Shown piece by piece: positions 56,304-64,000 of a DNA stretch of 64,000 nucleotides. The stretch covers positions 6,129,987 through 6,193,986 of the forward strand of contig JAYGXS010000005.1 of the NCBI GenBank assembly GCA_036362985.1. Direction: 5' to 3'. The stretch comes from Ligula intestinalis. Lineage: Eukaryota > Platyhelminthes > Cestoda > Diphyllobothriidea > Diphyllobothriidae. Each line of letters opens with the position of its first letter. The first letter of the stretch is position 1. The notes under the pieces were generated by a model, which made no database searches, was not told the origin of the DNA, and saw nothing but the letters and a program-made list of their open reading frames with translations. Position numbers and translations under genes: made by a program.

Positions 56304-59300
56304 TAACTCCCCCACCAGAGCGTTGGTGGGTTACAAACGCTCGACAAACGAGGATGTACAAAAATGTTAAACAACAGAGTCTCGCAAGTTAGTAGGAAAG
56401 CGAACATGTCTACCAGAACGAGTGGAAGGGGGGGGGGATGAGTGGGAGTGGTTAGAGGGGTGGGGGTAGGTTCGGGTGGTGAGGATGGCGGTGGGCCGGG
56501 GGCTGCAGGTGGAGTGCAGGGTGAAGGTGCCCCGAAAGTGGACGGACCAGGTGATAGAGGAGTGCATTCAACGTAGGCCGGCTTTAGTCTGTCGATGGAG
56601 ACTGTATCAGTAGCATCAGCCCTTTGAATGACGAAATATTTGTCTTTCCGTTCAAGTACTTTGAAGGGGCCATCGTATGGTGGGCAAAGAGGCTTGCGAA
56701 CTGCGTCGTGCCGGACAAACACGAATGGGGTTGTGTGCAAGTCGTCGTGCACGAAAACGCGTCGAGGTGTCGCGCGGGTGGGGGTTGGGCGTAGTGCGGC
56801 CATGCGTTGCTGCAGCTGTTGCACGAAGGTGTTCGTGGCGTCAGGGGTGACGGAGGAAGACTGCACGAGCTCACCAGGTAAACTGAGGGATGTGCCGTAA
56901 ACAAGATCGGCGGCAGTGCACTGAATGTCTTCCTTAACAGCCGAGCGAATGCCGAGGAGGACGAACGGCAGGTTGTCGCTCCAGTTGTGCGGGGCAGGTT
57001 GAGACATCAACGCGGACTTCAACTGACGGTGAAGGCGTTCCACGAGGCCGTTGGATGCTGGGTGGCAGGCAGTGGTGGTGATATGCGAGCACCCAAGCAG
57101 TTTGGTGAACTCGCGGAAGAGTGCAGATGTGAACTGACTTCCGCGGTCAGTGGTGAGTGTAGCTGGAACACCGAAGTTGGCTATCCAGTGAGTAAGGAAA
57201 ACCATGGCAATATTCTCTGCCGAGGTATCCGAGATGGGAACGGCAATGGGCCATCGTGTAAAACGATCGACAGCAGTCAAAATGTGCGTGAAACCGCGAG
57301 ATGGGGGTAACGGTCCGACTAAATCCATGTGGACGTGTTGAAAACGGGCGTCGGGAACCGCGAACGTGCTGGGAGGTGAAACGGTGTGTCGCTGGACCTT
57401 ATTCTTTTGACAGGCTAAGCACTGCCTGGTCCAGGTAGCAATGTCGGTGTTCATCTTTGGCCAGACGAAACGAGCTGCGATGAGTTTGCGGCCGGCACGA
57501 ACACCGGGGTGGGATAGCGAATGGAAGTGGTCGAAAACAACCTTCCGGTAGGATTGGGGTACTACAGGACGAGGGGTACCTGTAGAAAAATCACACACGA
57601 TAGAGCCTGGTGCCGCGGGGAGCGGAGCCTCCCGCAGCTGAAGCACAGAAGACGCAAGCATTTCAATGATGGAGTCATCAAGCGCCTGCGCTTCCGCAAG
57701 CTTCGCCAGATCTAACGTGGTGATAAGAGCGTTGACCTCAGGACGGGACAAGGCATCAGCAACAACATTCTCATCACCGCGGACGTAGCGTATGTCTGAG
57801 GTGAATTGAGAGATGTAATCCAGGTGACGTACTTCGCGCGGCGAATACCGATCTGGCTTAGCTTTGAGGGCGTAAGTGAGAGGTTTGTGATCCGTGTGGA
57901 CCTGAAAATCTCTCCCCTCGAGCAGGTGTCGAAAATGACGGATGGCCAGGTAAATGGCGAGAAGTTCACGCGAGAAAGTACTATAGCGAGTCTGCGCCGG
58001 CTGAAGCTTCTGAGAGAAAAAAGCTAGCGGCTGCAACTGTCCGTGGACCTGTTGCTGCAGAACTGCGCCTACGGCAATGTTGGAGGCATCGGTGGTCAGA
58101 ATAAGTTGTGTATCAGCATCGGTGCTCAGATGATGAAGCAGGGTGGCGTCCGCGAGTGCTTTCTTGGCTGCCTCGAATACTTCAAGAGCACTGGGTGAAA
58201 GTTCAAGCGACTTGGACTTTGACTTCAAAAGATCCGTCAAAGGTGCCAGGATGGCGGCGCAATTTGGTATGAAACGCCGGTAGTAGTTGATTAGGCCGAT
58301 GAAACGGCGAAGCTGGGTTATGGACTTCGGAGCTGGAAAAGACAACACGCTTTGCACCTTGTCTGGGAGGGGTGTGATCCTGTTTTGGTCAAGACGATGG
58401 CCAAGAAAAACCAGAGAAGTGACGCCAAAAAGACACTTATCGACGTTGAGCTGTAGACCATTTTGTTGAAAACGATCGAAAACTTGGCGTAAGTGTTCAA
58501 CATGTTCTTCGGGTGACGAGCTGGCGACAAGGATGTCGTCGATGTACACGAACGTGAAGGAAAGACCGCGCAAAATGTCATCGACAAAACGCTGAAACGT
58601 TTGGGCCGCATTCCGCAAACCAAAGGGCATGCGAAGGAATTCAAACAGGCCGAATGGAGTCGTGACGGCGGTTTTAGGGATGTCCTCCTCCGCGACCGGT
58701 ATTTGGTGATATGCTCGCACGAGGTCAATCTTGGAAAAAATCGTCTTTCCAGCCAACATGTGAGAAAAGTCATGAATATGGGGAATCGGGTACCGGTCCG
58801 GGACTGTAGCTCGATTGAGAGCACGATAATCACCGCATGGCCGCCAATCATCAGATGACGTTTTGGGAACCATGTGCAGTGGTGAAGCCCATGGACTGGA
58901 CGAAGGACGGATAATCCCCAAATTCAACATGTGCTCGAATTCGTTCTTCGCGATTTGTAGCTTCTCGGGATGAAGTCTACGCGGATGAGCATGGATCGGT
59001 CTGCCGGTGGTAGTGATATGATGGCGGACAGCGTGTTGAACCTGCTCCGTAAACTGACAAGGCTTAGAGAGGGAAGGATAATCCCTCAAGATGTCAGAAA
59101 ATGGCGGGCTTGGCACGGCCAAGTGGATGCCAGCGGAAAGCTCACGCGAAACTAACCCGACAGTAAACAGCTGAGTGGCAGGATCTAGCAACTTCTGATG
59201 TTTGAGGTCGACTATGAGGCCGAAGTGGGATAGGAAATCCGCGCCAATGATAGGCGACTGGACGTCGGCCTGGATGAAAACCCATTGGAAACGGCGACGT

Positions 59301-59584
59301 AGCCCAAGGTCTAAAGTTAGGGACCGTTGACCGAACGTGGCGATAGAAGTGTTGTTCGCAGCCTGCAGTGTAAACTGCGATGGCTGGAGATGATGACGAC
59401 GAGGGGGCGGTACAACGCTAACTTCTGCACCTGTGTCGATCAAGAAACGGAATCCTGTGGACTTGTCGGTCACGTAAAACAGGCGACTGTGTCCGGAGTG
59501 GCCAGCACCAGTCGTCGCCATTACTGGCTGGCAGCACCGTTTCCCGAACGTGAACGTCGAGCATAATAACAAAGCGGGACGCAA
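56270..59584 (-). CDS. pol: Gypsy pol polyprotein, intact frame of 1104 codons
   Basis: The frame is open from end to end, the only long intact one in the window. Retroviral-type protease active site LIDTGAEV is at residues 49-56. In the reverse transcriptase, [13 protein letters not shown] is at about 285-297 and the catalytic VYIDDILVA at about 346-354. RNase H has LTTDAS at about 496-501 and HTDHKPL at about 563-569. The integrase zinc finger (H...H with CLAC) spans about 686-725. The integrase triad appears as HMDLVGP (D about 754), TTDRG (D about 813) and GLVERLHR (E about 849). A GPF module, [10 protein letters not shown], follows near 995. The C-terminus is Pro-rich and runs into the 3' LTR. 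It overlaps gag by 64 nt in the -1 frame, so expression probably uses a -1 frameshift. With the 5' LTR lost it has no obvious promoter. Confidence 0.92.
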   Translation of the reverse strand: MRPALLLCSTFTFGKRCCQPVMATTGAGHSGHSRLFYVTDKSTGFRFLIDTGAEVSVVPPPRRHHLQPSQFTLQAANNTSIATFGQRSLTLDLGLRRRFQWVFIQADVQSPIIGADFLSHFGLIVDLKHQKLLDPATQLFTVGLVSRELSAGIHLAVPSPPFSDILRDYPSLSKPCQFTEQVQHAVRHHITTTGRPIHAHPRRLHPEKLQIAKNEFEHMLNLGIIRPSSSPWASPLHMVPKTSSDDWRPCGDYRALNRATVPDRYPIPHIHDFSHMLAGKTIFSKIDLVRAYHQIPVAEEDIPKTAVTTPFGLFEFLRMPFGLRNAAQTFQRFVDDILRGLSFTFVYIDDILVASSSPEEHVEHLRQVFDRFQQNGLQLNVDKCLFGVTSLVFLGHRLDQNRITPLPDKVQSVLSFPAPKSITQLRRFIGLINYYRRFIPNCAAILAPLTDLLKSKSKSLELSPSALEVFEAAKKALADATLLHHLSTDADTQLILTTDASNIAVGAVLQQQVHGQLQPLAFFSQKLQPAQTRYSTFSRELLAIYLAIRHFRHLLEGRDFQVHTDHKPLTYALKAKPDRYSPREVRHLDYISQFTSDIRYVRGDENVVADALSRPEVNALITTLDLAKLAEAQALDDSIIEMLASSVLQLREAPLPAAPGSIVCDFSTGTPRPVVPQSYRKVVFDHFHSLSHPGVRAGRKLIAARFVWPKMNTDIATWTRQCLACQKNKVQRHTVSPPSTFAVPDARFQHVHMDLVGPLPPSRGFTHILTAVDRFTRWPIAVPISDTSAENIAMVFLTHWIANFGVPATLTTDRGSQFTSALFREFTKLLGCSHITTTACHPASNGLVERLHRQLKSALMSQPAPHNWSDNLPFVLLGIRSAVKEDIQCTAADLVYGTSLSLPGELVQSSSVTPDATNTFVQQLQQRMAALRPTPTRATPRRVFVHDDLHTTPFVFVRHDAVRKPLCPPYDGPFKVLERKDKYFVIQRADATDTVSIDRLKPAYVECTPLSPGPSTFGAPSPCTPPAAPGPPPSSPPEPTPTPLTTPTHPPPLPLVLVDMFAFLLTCETLLFNIFVHPRLSSVCNPPTLWWGSYVGSWPYLRVV

Positions 59585-60378
59585 TTAATAGCATCCGGGC
59601 CGAATGTTCGGTGGTACCAGCAGACTTTGTCGTCTGCACGCTCTTTTGAGTAAGAGCGGTTGCGGCTTGTAGAGGGACGACCGGTTTGAAGCCGGTTGAA
59701 GGTGGAACACATCGTGCTCACTTGAGAGCACAATAACCTCACAGTATCTTTAAGATCCTGCAGGTCGTCATCTCTGTGGTCTGTAACGTCTCGAATCAGT
59801 TGAGTGGGTGAAGTAGACCGTGAGGATGAGGTACCAAGCGATTTAGTGGACTTTCGCTGTGTACGGCTGTCAGGTTTACGGTCGGATCGTGAGGCCGAAA
59901 CCTGGGAGACGGCATGCTGAGGTACTGAGGTTGAGGCTTGGTTTACGGCGTATGAACTAGTACCGGGGTAACATTGTTGGATGCGGTCTGCGTGCTCCGC
60001 GAGTTTGGTCAGCGGAACATCATCATCGAGTAGGGCGAGTACTTGTTGCATTGAATGGGGTAATTTATCCATTCAAATGCGACGAAAAATAGAATCATCT
60101 AAGGTGCGACCAGCAAGCAGGTGACGCATGTGGCGCATTAGAGCGGAGGGGGTTTGGTCGCCAGGTTCGACATTGCTGAGGAGTTGACGAAGTTTGCTGT
60201 CGGCAGATTGTGCCGTACGTTCGAGAATAGCCTTTTTTAAGCTAGAGTAAGGTTTGACTTTAGGGATAGGATCAAGGAGATCCTGAACGGCGAAAGCGAT
60301 GTCGAACGGTAAGTACTGCACGACGTACGCGTAACGCGAACGCTCACCAGTAATCTGACGTGAGGGCCAAGAGCCCAC
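59521..60378 (-). pseudogene. gag: Gypsy gag, 5' truncated and with one stop
   Basis: The minus frame reads RYAYVVQYLPFDIAFAVQDLL, then YSSLKKAILERTAQS and PSALMRHMRHLLAG, the capsid-like region of Gypsy gag. A single in-frame stop lies at 60073-60075 (RRI, stop, MDKLPHSM), and the same frame continues to 59521. Near the C-terminus a Cys/His cluster, [18 protein letters not shown], takes the place of a zinc knuckle. The N-terminal part is missing where the 5' LTR remnant joins. The initiating Met of the upstream frame lies in the LTR remnant and is not a natural start. Confidence 0.85.
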
Positions 60379-60379
60379 A
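60363..60379 (-). repeat. 5' LTR remnant, about 17 bp
   Basis: TGTGGGCTCTTGGCCCT matches the start of the 3' LTR, then continues CACGTCAGATTACTGG, which is gag. It marks the insertion point and shows that about 500 bp of LTR plus leader is absent, by deletion or by misassembly at the adjacent gap. Confidence 0.75.
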
Positions 60380-60383
60380 AGGT
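60380..60383 (-). other. Target-site duplication, 5' side of the Gypsy element
   Basis: ACCT on the minus strand directly before TGTGGGCTC. It recurs beyond the gap at 60545-60548 because the flanking sequence is duplicated around the gap. Confidence 0.75.
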
Positions 60384-60586
60384 GGCGTTGAGGGTTTGAT
60401 AGACCAATTTTACTTGGTCTCTCAAACCCTCAACGCCACCNNNNNNNNNNNNNNNNNNNNNNNNNNNNNNNNNNNNNNNNNNNNNNNNNNNNNNNNNNNN
60501 NNNNNNNNNNNNNNNNNNNNNNNNNNNNNNNNNNNNNNNNCACAAGGTGGCGTTGAGGGTTTGATAGACCAATTTTACTTGGTCTC
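60381..60586. other. Assembly gap (60441-60540) with duplicated, folded-back flanks
   Basis: There are 100 N bases. The 46 bp at 60541-60586 repeat 60376-60421 exactly. In addition 60381-60399 is the exact reverse complement of 60422-60440, making a palindrome that ends at the N run. The natural Penelope sequence is the copy right of the gap; the folded-back strand left of it looks like a chimeric contig end. The round gap size is a placeholder. Confidence 0.9.
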
Positions 60587-62114
60587 TTTTTACGATGACA
60601 AATGTGTCGTCCACTTATTTGTAGCCCCAATCTTGGATTTACTGCAGGAAGAGCTCTTGATTCTAATTTCTGCATTACCGCTTCCACCAAAAACCCGGAT
60701 ATTGGTGATCCCATAGGGGCACCTTTTTTGCCGGTAGTATTTTCCAGCAAAGGAAAAATTTGTTTCTGGGCACAGTTCAAGGAGTCCAAGCAGGACTTCT
60801 GCGGTAACTTATGGGTCGTAAGTTTGGAGAAGTTCTGTTGTGCAGGTTCTTGCTAAATCTAGAGGGATGGACGTGAATAAGGACACAACGTCAAAAGACA
60901 CCAAAGTCTCGTCCTCTGCAATTTTTAAGTCTTTTATCCTCTAGAAATTGCATGGAGTTTTGAATGGAATTAGATGAGTTCTTTGTAAGTGGATTGAGTT
61001 GCTGAAATAACCACTTGTAAATATTGTAATTTGGTGTACCGATTAAGGAGACTATCAGTCGTAGTGGGATGCCAGCTTTGTGTACCTTTGGGAGTCCATA
61101 CATTTTAGCTATCGTTGGTTCATCTTGTTTTAGCGACTTTGCTTGCATTCCGGCGATAAATTTCCTTTCTGTGAGGCGCTTCAATACTTTCTCGATTTTT
61201 GAGTTCTGTGATCGTGTGGGATCGGTGCTTAGGCGTGTGTTCTTCGATTCATCTACCAACATTGATGTCATCTTTTCCGTGTACTCCGTCTTGTTGAGGC
61301 TGGTAGTAGAACCTCCTTTGTCAGCTGGTAAAAAAATGATGCTTCCATCTTTCTTTAGTGACTTAAATGCTGCTTTTTCATCAAAGGTTAGTGTTGAGAA
61401 GGTCTTACGGTTCTTCAGTGTGTGAACCGTATTATTCCGTATTGCATGCCTTTCATCTTCTGTCAGGTTAGTTGAAGATTGGATGGATTCAAAACTGGCT
61501 AGGAAGTCTAGGTAGTTGCAATCAGATGGGTTGTACTTCATCCCCTTGCCTAGTACTTTTTCCTCTGTTGTGGTTAGGACTCTTGAGGAGAAGTTTACAA
61601 TTTTCTTCGGCAGGGTGGAATCACTGTTGCTTGTACCCGAAATTCTCATATATTTATTTTCCAATGCGGTCCTCGTTTTAGTCTTTCTAATGTTGAAACA
61701 TGCATGATTGTTTCACGTAGAGTCTCAAAAATATTTGCGGGAAGTCAATCCTCGCAAATCTTGATGTGTTCTTCCTTCCGCTCAATAAATTTTTGGAGCC
61801 TGTGGTGGGCATCAGATATGAAAATTCGGAGCATGTGTTGACCATATCGGTTGGCGGCTTCATAGCCCTGAGTGGACTTAATTGCTGGTGGCACTCTCAC
61901 AGACTTGGGAAGGATCTTGTTGCTTCGGCATCAGTGTAGGACAGATAGCTGTTCTTGCATCAATCTTACGCAGATCGCGAATTTTTCCCATCGTTGGGCG
62001 TATATCAAAACACTGTACTCGAAATTGAGTCAGATATATTTGAAAATCTGCATCCCAAGAAGTATAATTCAGTAAAAGAACTTCTTTGGGAAAGGGGTGC
62101 TTTAATGTGTGCAT
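60545..62114 (-). pseudogene. Penelope reverse transcriptase, N-terminal two thirds
   Basis: The minus strand, in several frames, begins with SWDADFQIYLTQFRVQC and QCFDIRPTMGKIRDL (62060-61960). The long frame 61664-60891 carries IIFLPADKGGSTTSLNK and MYGLPKVHKAGIPLRLIVS. After a frame change near 60935, motif A reads LVSFDVVSLFTSIPLD. After another change, motif B reads GAPMGSPISGFLVEA (about 60730-60680). The catalytic VDDTFVIVKRDQ lies at about 60614-60580, just before the gap. The three frames show decay. The domain continues at 55776 beyond the Gypsy insertion. Confidence 0.88.
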
Positions 62115-62310
62115 TTTTGACTCTGGTTCCCCAGTTCGTCTTCAGACAGCATGACAGTTATGCAAAAAACAGCTTACTCAACATGATACTAACAGAAGAT
62201 TCTACAGCGATTAAATATGTTAGCAAATAATCGTGGGTCACATTTAATTACGCGGTCAAGGGGGTAGTAGTTGTCAAACTATGCAATAATGCGGTCAGCG
62301 AAAGAGGGAG
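62042..62310 (-). repeat. Penelope upstream pseudo-LTR, minus orientation
   Basis: Direct repeat of 54597-54860. On the minus strand CTGAAGA (62147 region), a GAC..CTGGGGAACCAG..GTC hairpin and then AAAAATGCAC are followed by CACATTAAAG, CCCAAAGAAGTTCTT and TTATACTTCTTGGGATGC. The sequence then runs directly into the N-terminal coding part. Confidence 0.75.
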
Positions 62311-62545
62311 GGAAGGAGGGAGGAGGAGGAAGAGGAGGAGGAGGAAGACGAAGAAGAAGAAGAAGAAGAAGAAGAAGAAGAAGAAGAAGAAGAGGAAGTA
62401 AGGCGAATAATTTTCACCCGCATTGATTCCTGTCGTCCGTGGTCTTTGTTTTTGCTTCCATCTGGTTTTGAGGGATTTGGAATTAATATCCAAATTTATA
62501 TGCCCGTTTATGCATGCCTCGTCTGAGTGCATTGCCTCCAGGAAT
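62248..62545 (-). pseudogene. 5'-truncated tandem Penelope copy, last codons and tail
   Basis: The minus frame from 62532 reads MHSDEACINGHINLDINSK, matching the last residues of the endonuclease at 54980-54900 (MHSDETCINRHINLD). It lies upstream of the main copy and continues into the upstream pseudo-LTR. This is the partial-tandem arrangement described for Penelope elements. Confidence 0.75.
62346..62400 (+). repeat. (GAA)n microsatellite
   Basis: An almost perfect GAA tract within the Penelope tail. The sister tail at 54855-54895 has a G-rich GGGAGG tract instead, so the region is unstable. Confidence 0.85.
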
Positions 62546-62559
62546 TCGCGGCTTTATTT

Positions 62560-62712
62560 GCTGACATATTTAATCGCTGTAGAATCTTCTGTTAGTCATC
62601 GTGTTGAGTTAGCTGCTTTTTGCATAACTCTCATGCTCTCTGAAGACGAACTGGGGAACCAAAGTCGAAAATTCACACATTAAAGAACTCTTTCCCAAAG
62701 AAGTTTTTTTAC
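62560..62712 (+). repeat. Inverted copy of the Penelope end repeat
   Basis: In plus orientation: GCTGACATATTTAATCGCTGTAGAATC, GTTAGTCATCGTGTTGAGTTAGCTG, then CTGAAGA (62640), 20 nt, GAAA (62667), CACATTAAAG and CCCAAAGAAGTT. It is the reverse complement of 62042-62230, with the two ends pointing outward. Confidence 0.75.
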
Positions 62713-64000
62713 AAGAGCGCATGTAATGGGCGGCCGCCGCGACTGCAACCTGTGCGGGCGACAATCCAATGAGTCAGCGATCACAGATTCTCACATTGGG
62801 TTCAATTTCAGTGGTCAACGGTATTTGTGAAGTCCGATAGATCAAGCAATTTCATAATCCAGTGGTAAAAAGTGTTCTTCTTAATGCAGGCTGTGAGAAG
62901 CAGGTCGCCGAACTCTTTGCATATGAAGAGAACAAGTAGCCCTGTATTTGAGAGTCTGCATTTAATTGCTCTTGCCGAATATATTCCTGTTCTGTAGTTG
63001 CTATCACTTAACATAATTACTGCAGCTGAAACTCCATAAGGTTGCGCAAAAATCTTTTGCATGTAGGGCATACTGCTTACAAGTTGACCTTCACTTCTAG
63101 GTATTTTTTGTCCTTTTAGCTTCAAAGATATTCACCGCAGGTAAGTGGACGATGTTGTTCATCTAGCAGAATATTCGTTAGGATTTGCAGAATGAAACGG
63201 TTGAGTTATGAAAAGAGTATTCTCGTCAGAAAATGGAGATTTACTCGTGTAAATTTTCAAGCTGGTGGCACCAACTCATCATCAGACAAAATTAATCGTT
63301 AGGAGTGCGATTGTCACACTGGTGCTTCAGAGTGCATGAATAGGAGTGTATTCCTAGAATACCAGGGCAACTACTGGCTATACCCAGTTTATCCTGTCCA
63401 TATATGTTGAAGGATCTAGCTGCTTATGGGAAGGCCGGAAAACGGGGATTGTTTATTAATAATTTCGATGTGCAAGAAAATAGCAATTAAAAAACTCCTG
63501 TTGACCCCATTTTTCATGTGGCGCTATCTTTACGTGCGCAGCTTCTCCCAGATTTCACATATCTGTGTGCTATTCTAATTAGGGCTGCAAATATAGCGTG
63601 CTCGTTGGTAAAAACGTAGGCTTGCCGGTCTGTTTTATGTGTTCAGCCGTCGGCAGTCATACTAATAACCAAATCGGGAACCGATAGACCTATCCGAATT
63701 CCACGATGAGCACCTATGGCATCAGTAAGACCCGCATGACTTTCTTGAAGATGCCTTTTTGAAAACGCACTAGTCGTTGTGGACATTAGCAATTATGTTT
63801 CCTCACCTATGAACGCAACGTCTGATGAGAAAGTAAACTGTACCGTTCCAGTAACTGAGATCATCTCATATGATATAAATACTTATAATAAATAAATTGT
63901 ATATTGAAGGCCTAACTCTTATAAAATAATTATCTGGGCAGTAAAAAAATCCTACATCGGTGGATGAGTTCAGCGAGCCACCGATTTCCAAAAAAATGTA
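62713..64000. other. Unassigned stretch with one ribozyme-like motif
   Basis: No gene is recognised. On the minus strand 63285-63255 reads CTGATGA, 20 nt with a GTTGGT-GCC-ACCAGC hairpin, then GAAA, as at other Penelope ends, though no Penelope coding sequence lies next to it. The rest of the region is unassigned. Confidence 0.5.
63255..63285 (-). ncRNA. Hammerhead-like core motif, candidate
   Basis: CTGATGA and GAAA are separated by 20 nt that can form a 6-bp stem with a GCC loop (GTTGGT / ACCAGC, one G-U pair). Conserved CUGANGA...GAAA around stem II is the hammerhead signature. Helices I and III are not clearly closed in cis, as reported for minimal Penelope hammerheads. Confidence 0.45.

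Larger units (their letters stand above)
55781..60379 (-). mobile_element. Ty3/Gypsy LTR retrotransposon inserted in the Penelope element
   Basis: Domain order gag, protease, reverse transcriptase, RNase H, integrase identifies Ty3/Gypsy. The 3' LTR is 55781-56303 (TGTGGGCTC...CTACA), preceded by a purine-rich GGTGGGGGAG tract. At the 5' junction only TGTGGGCTCTTGGCCCT remains before the sequence jumps into gag, so most of the 5' LTR, the primer-binding site and the start of gag are missing. A 4-bp duplication (ACCT) flanks it. The host sequence is the reverse transcriptase of a Penelope element. Confidence 0.92.
54597..62712 (-). mobile_element. Minus-strand Penelope element, interrupted by a Gypsy element
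   Basis: Reading on the minus strand: an end repeat (62240-62042), N-terminal and reverse-transcriptase fragments (about 62114 to 60545), the Gypsy insertion (60379-55781), the rest of the reverse transcriptase and the GIY-YIG domain (55776-54843), and the 3' end repeat (about 54850-54597). The two end repeats are direct copies (AAAATCTGCATCCCAAGAAGT, CATGACAGTTATGCAAAAAA, GCGGTCAGC) like the pseudo-LTRs of Penelope. A third copy, 62560-62712, lies in the plus orientation and makes an outward-facing inverted pair with 62042-62240. Confidence 0.85.

Noticed and set aside
60237..60789. Open frames that cross the 100-N gap
   Set aside because: They exist only because N codons are not stops. The gap length is a placeholder and its flanks are duplicated.
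1..64000. CRISPR array, operon or bacterial origin
   Set aside because: No regularly spaced direct repeats, no closely packed intact genes and no ribosome-binding pattern. Element types and interstitial telomere-like DNA indicate a eukaryote.

Overview
The window looks like a stretch of draft eukaryotic genome made almost entirely of mobile-element debris. I recognise no bacterial gene and no conserved host gene. AT-rich non-coding DNA, Penelope-like retroelements (PLEs) of several lineages, a Ty3/Gypsy element, Tc1/mariner-type DNA transposons, tRNA-derived SINEs, TTAGGG-type repeats and one 100-N scaffold gap point to an invertebrate. The mix best fits a parasitic flatworm, perhaps a cestode. 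That assignment is an inference from the repeat content and cannot be proved from the sequence alone.

Layout. About 1.5-9.2 kb holds three members of one Tc1/mariner-like family: a 1.5 kb non-autonomous copy, a 0.95 kb fold-back copy lying 2 bp from it, and a 1.87 kb copy with a decayed transposase that retains HTH, DD-type and DNAPAH motifs and a candidate 55-nt intron. At 9.4-10.2 kb there are Penelope 3' ends and a hairpin of about 175 bp per arm. A Penelope reverse transcriptase plus GIY-YIG endonuclease pseudogene lies at 11.8-13.2 kb. From 16 to 29 kb there are more transposon arms, SINEs, a Penelope C-terminal fragment (19 kb), two further Tc1-like copies (21-23 kb) and dispersed repeats of 0.6-0.9 kb. 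From 29 to 46 kb the DNA is a mosaic of palindromic Penelope 3' ends, SINEs, dispersed repeats and a young-looking Tc1-like copy (41-42.5 kb) with perfect 19-bp terminal repeats and TA flanks. At 47 kb a degenerate telomere-like array is framed by an inverted repeat. From 48 to 54 kb there are three or four more Penelope remnants.

The last 10 kb is a readable nested insertion. A minus-strand Penelope element (about 62.7 to 54.6 kb, with repeated ends) was hit inside its reverse transcriptase by a Ty3/Gypsy element (55,781-60,379). The Gypsy element has an intact 1104-residue pol frame, a gag broken by one stop, a 523-bp 3' LTR and only about 17 bp of 5' LTR. It is flanked by a 4-bp duplication, ACCT on the minus strand. 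The 100-N gap sits at the 5' junction and is bordered by a fold-back palindrome that looks like an assembly artefact.

Two themes deserve attention. First, Penelope 3' ends carry a conserved CTGANGA-(19-20 nt)-GAAA motif resembling a hammerhead-ribozyme core, and they occur repeatedly as outward-facing inverted pairs. Second, the Tc1-like family keeps a similar interior while its terminal repeats vary strongly. Almost every coding region here is broken; Gypsy pol is the only long intact frame.
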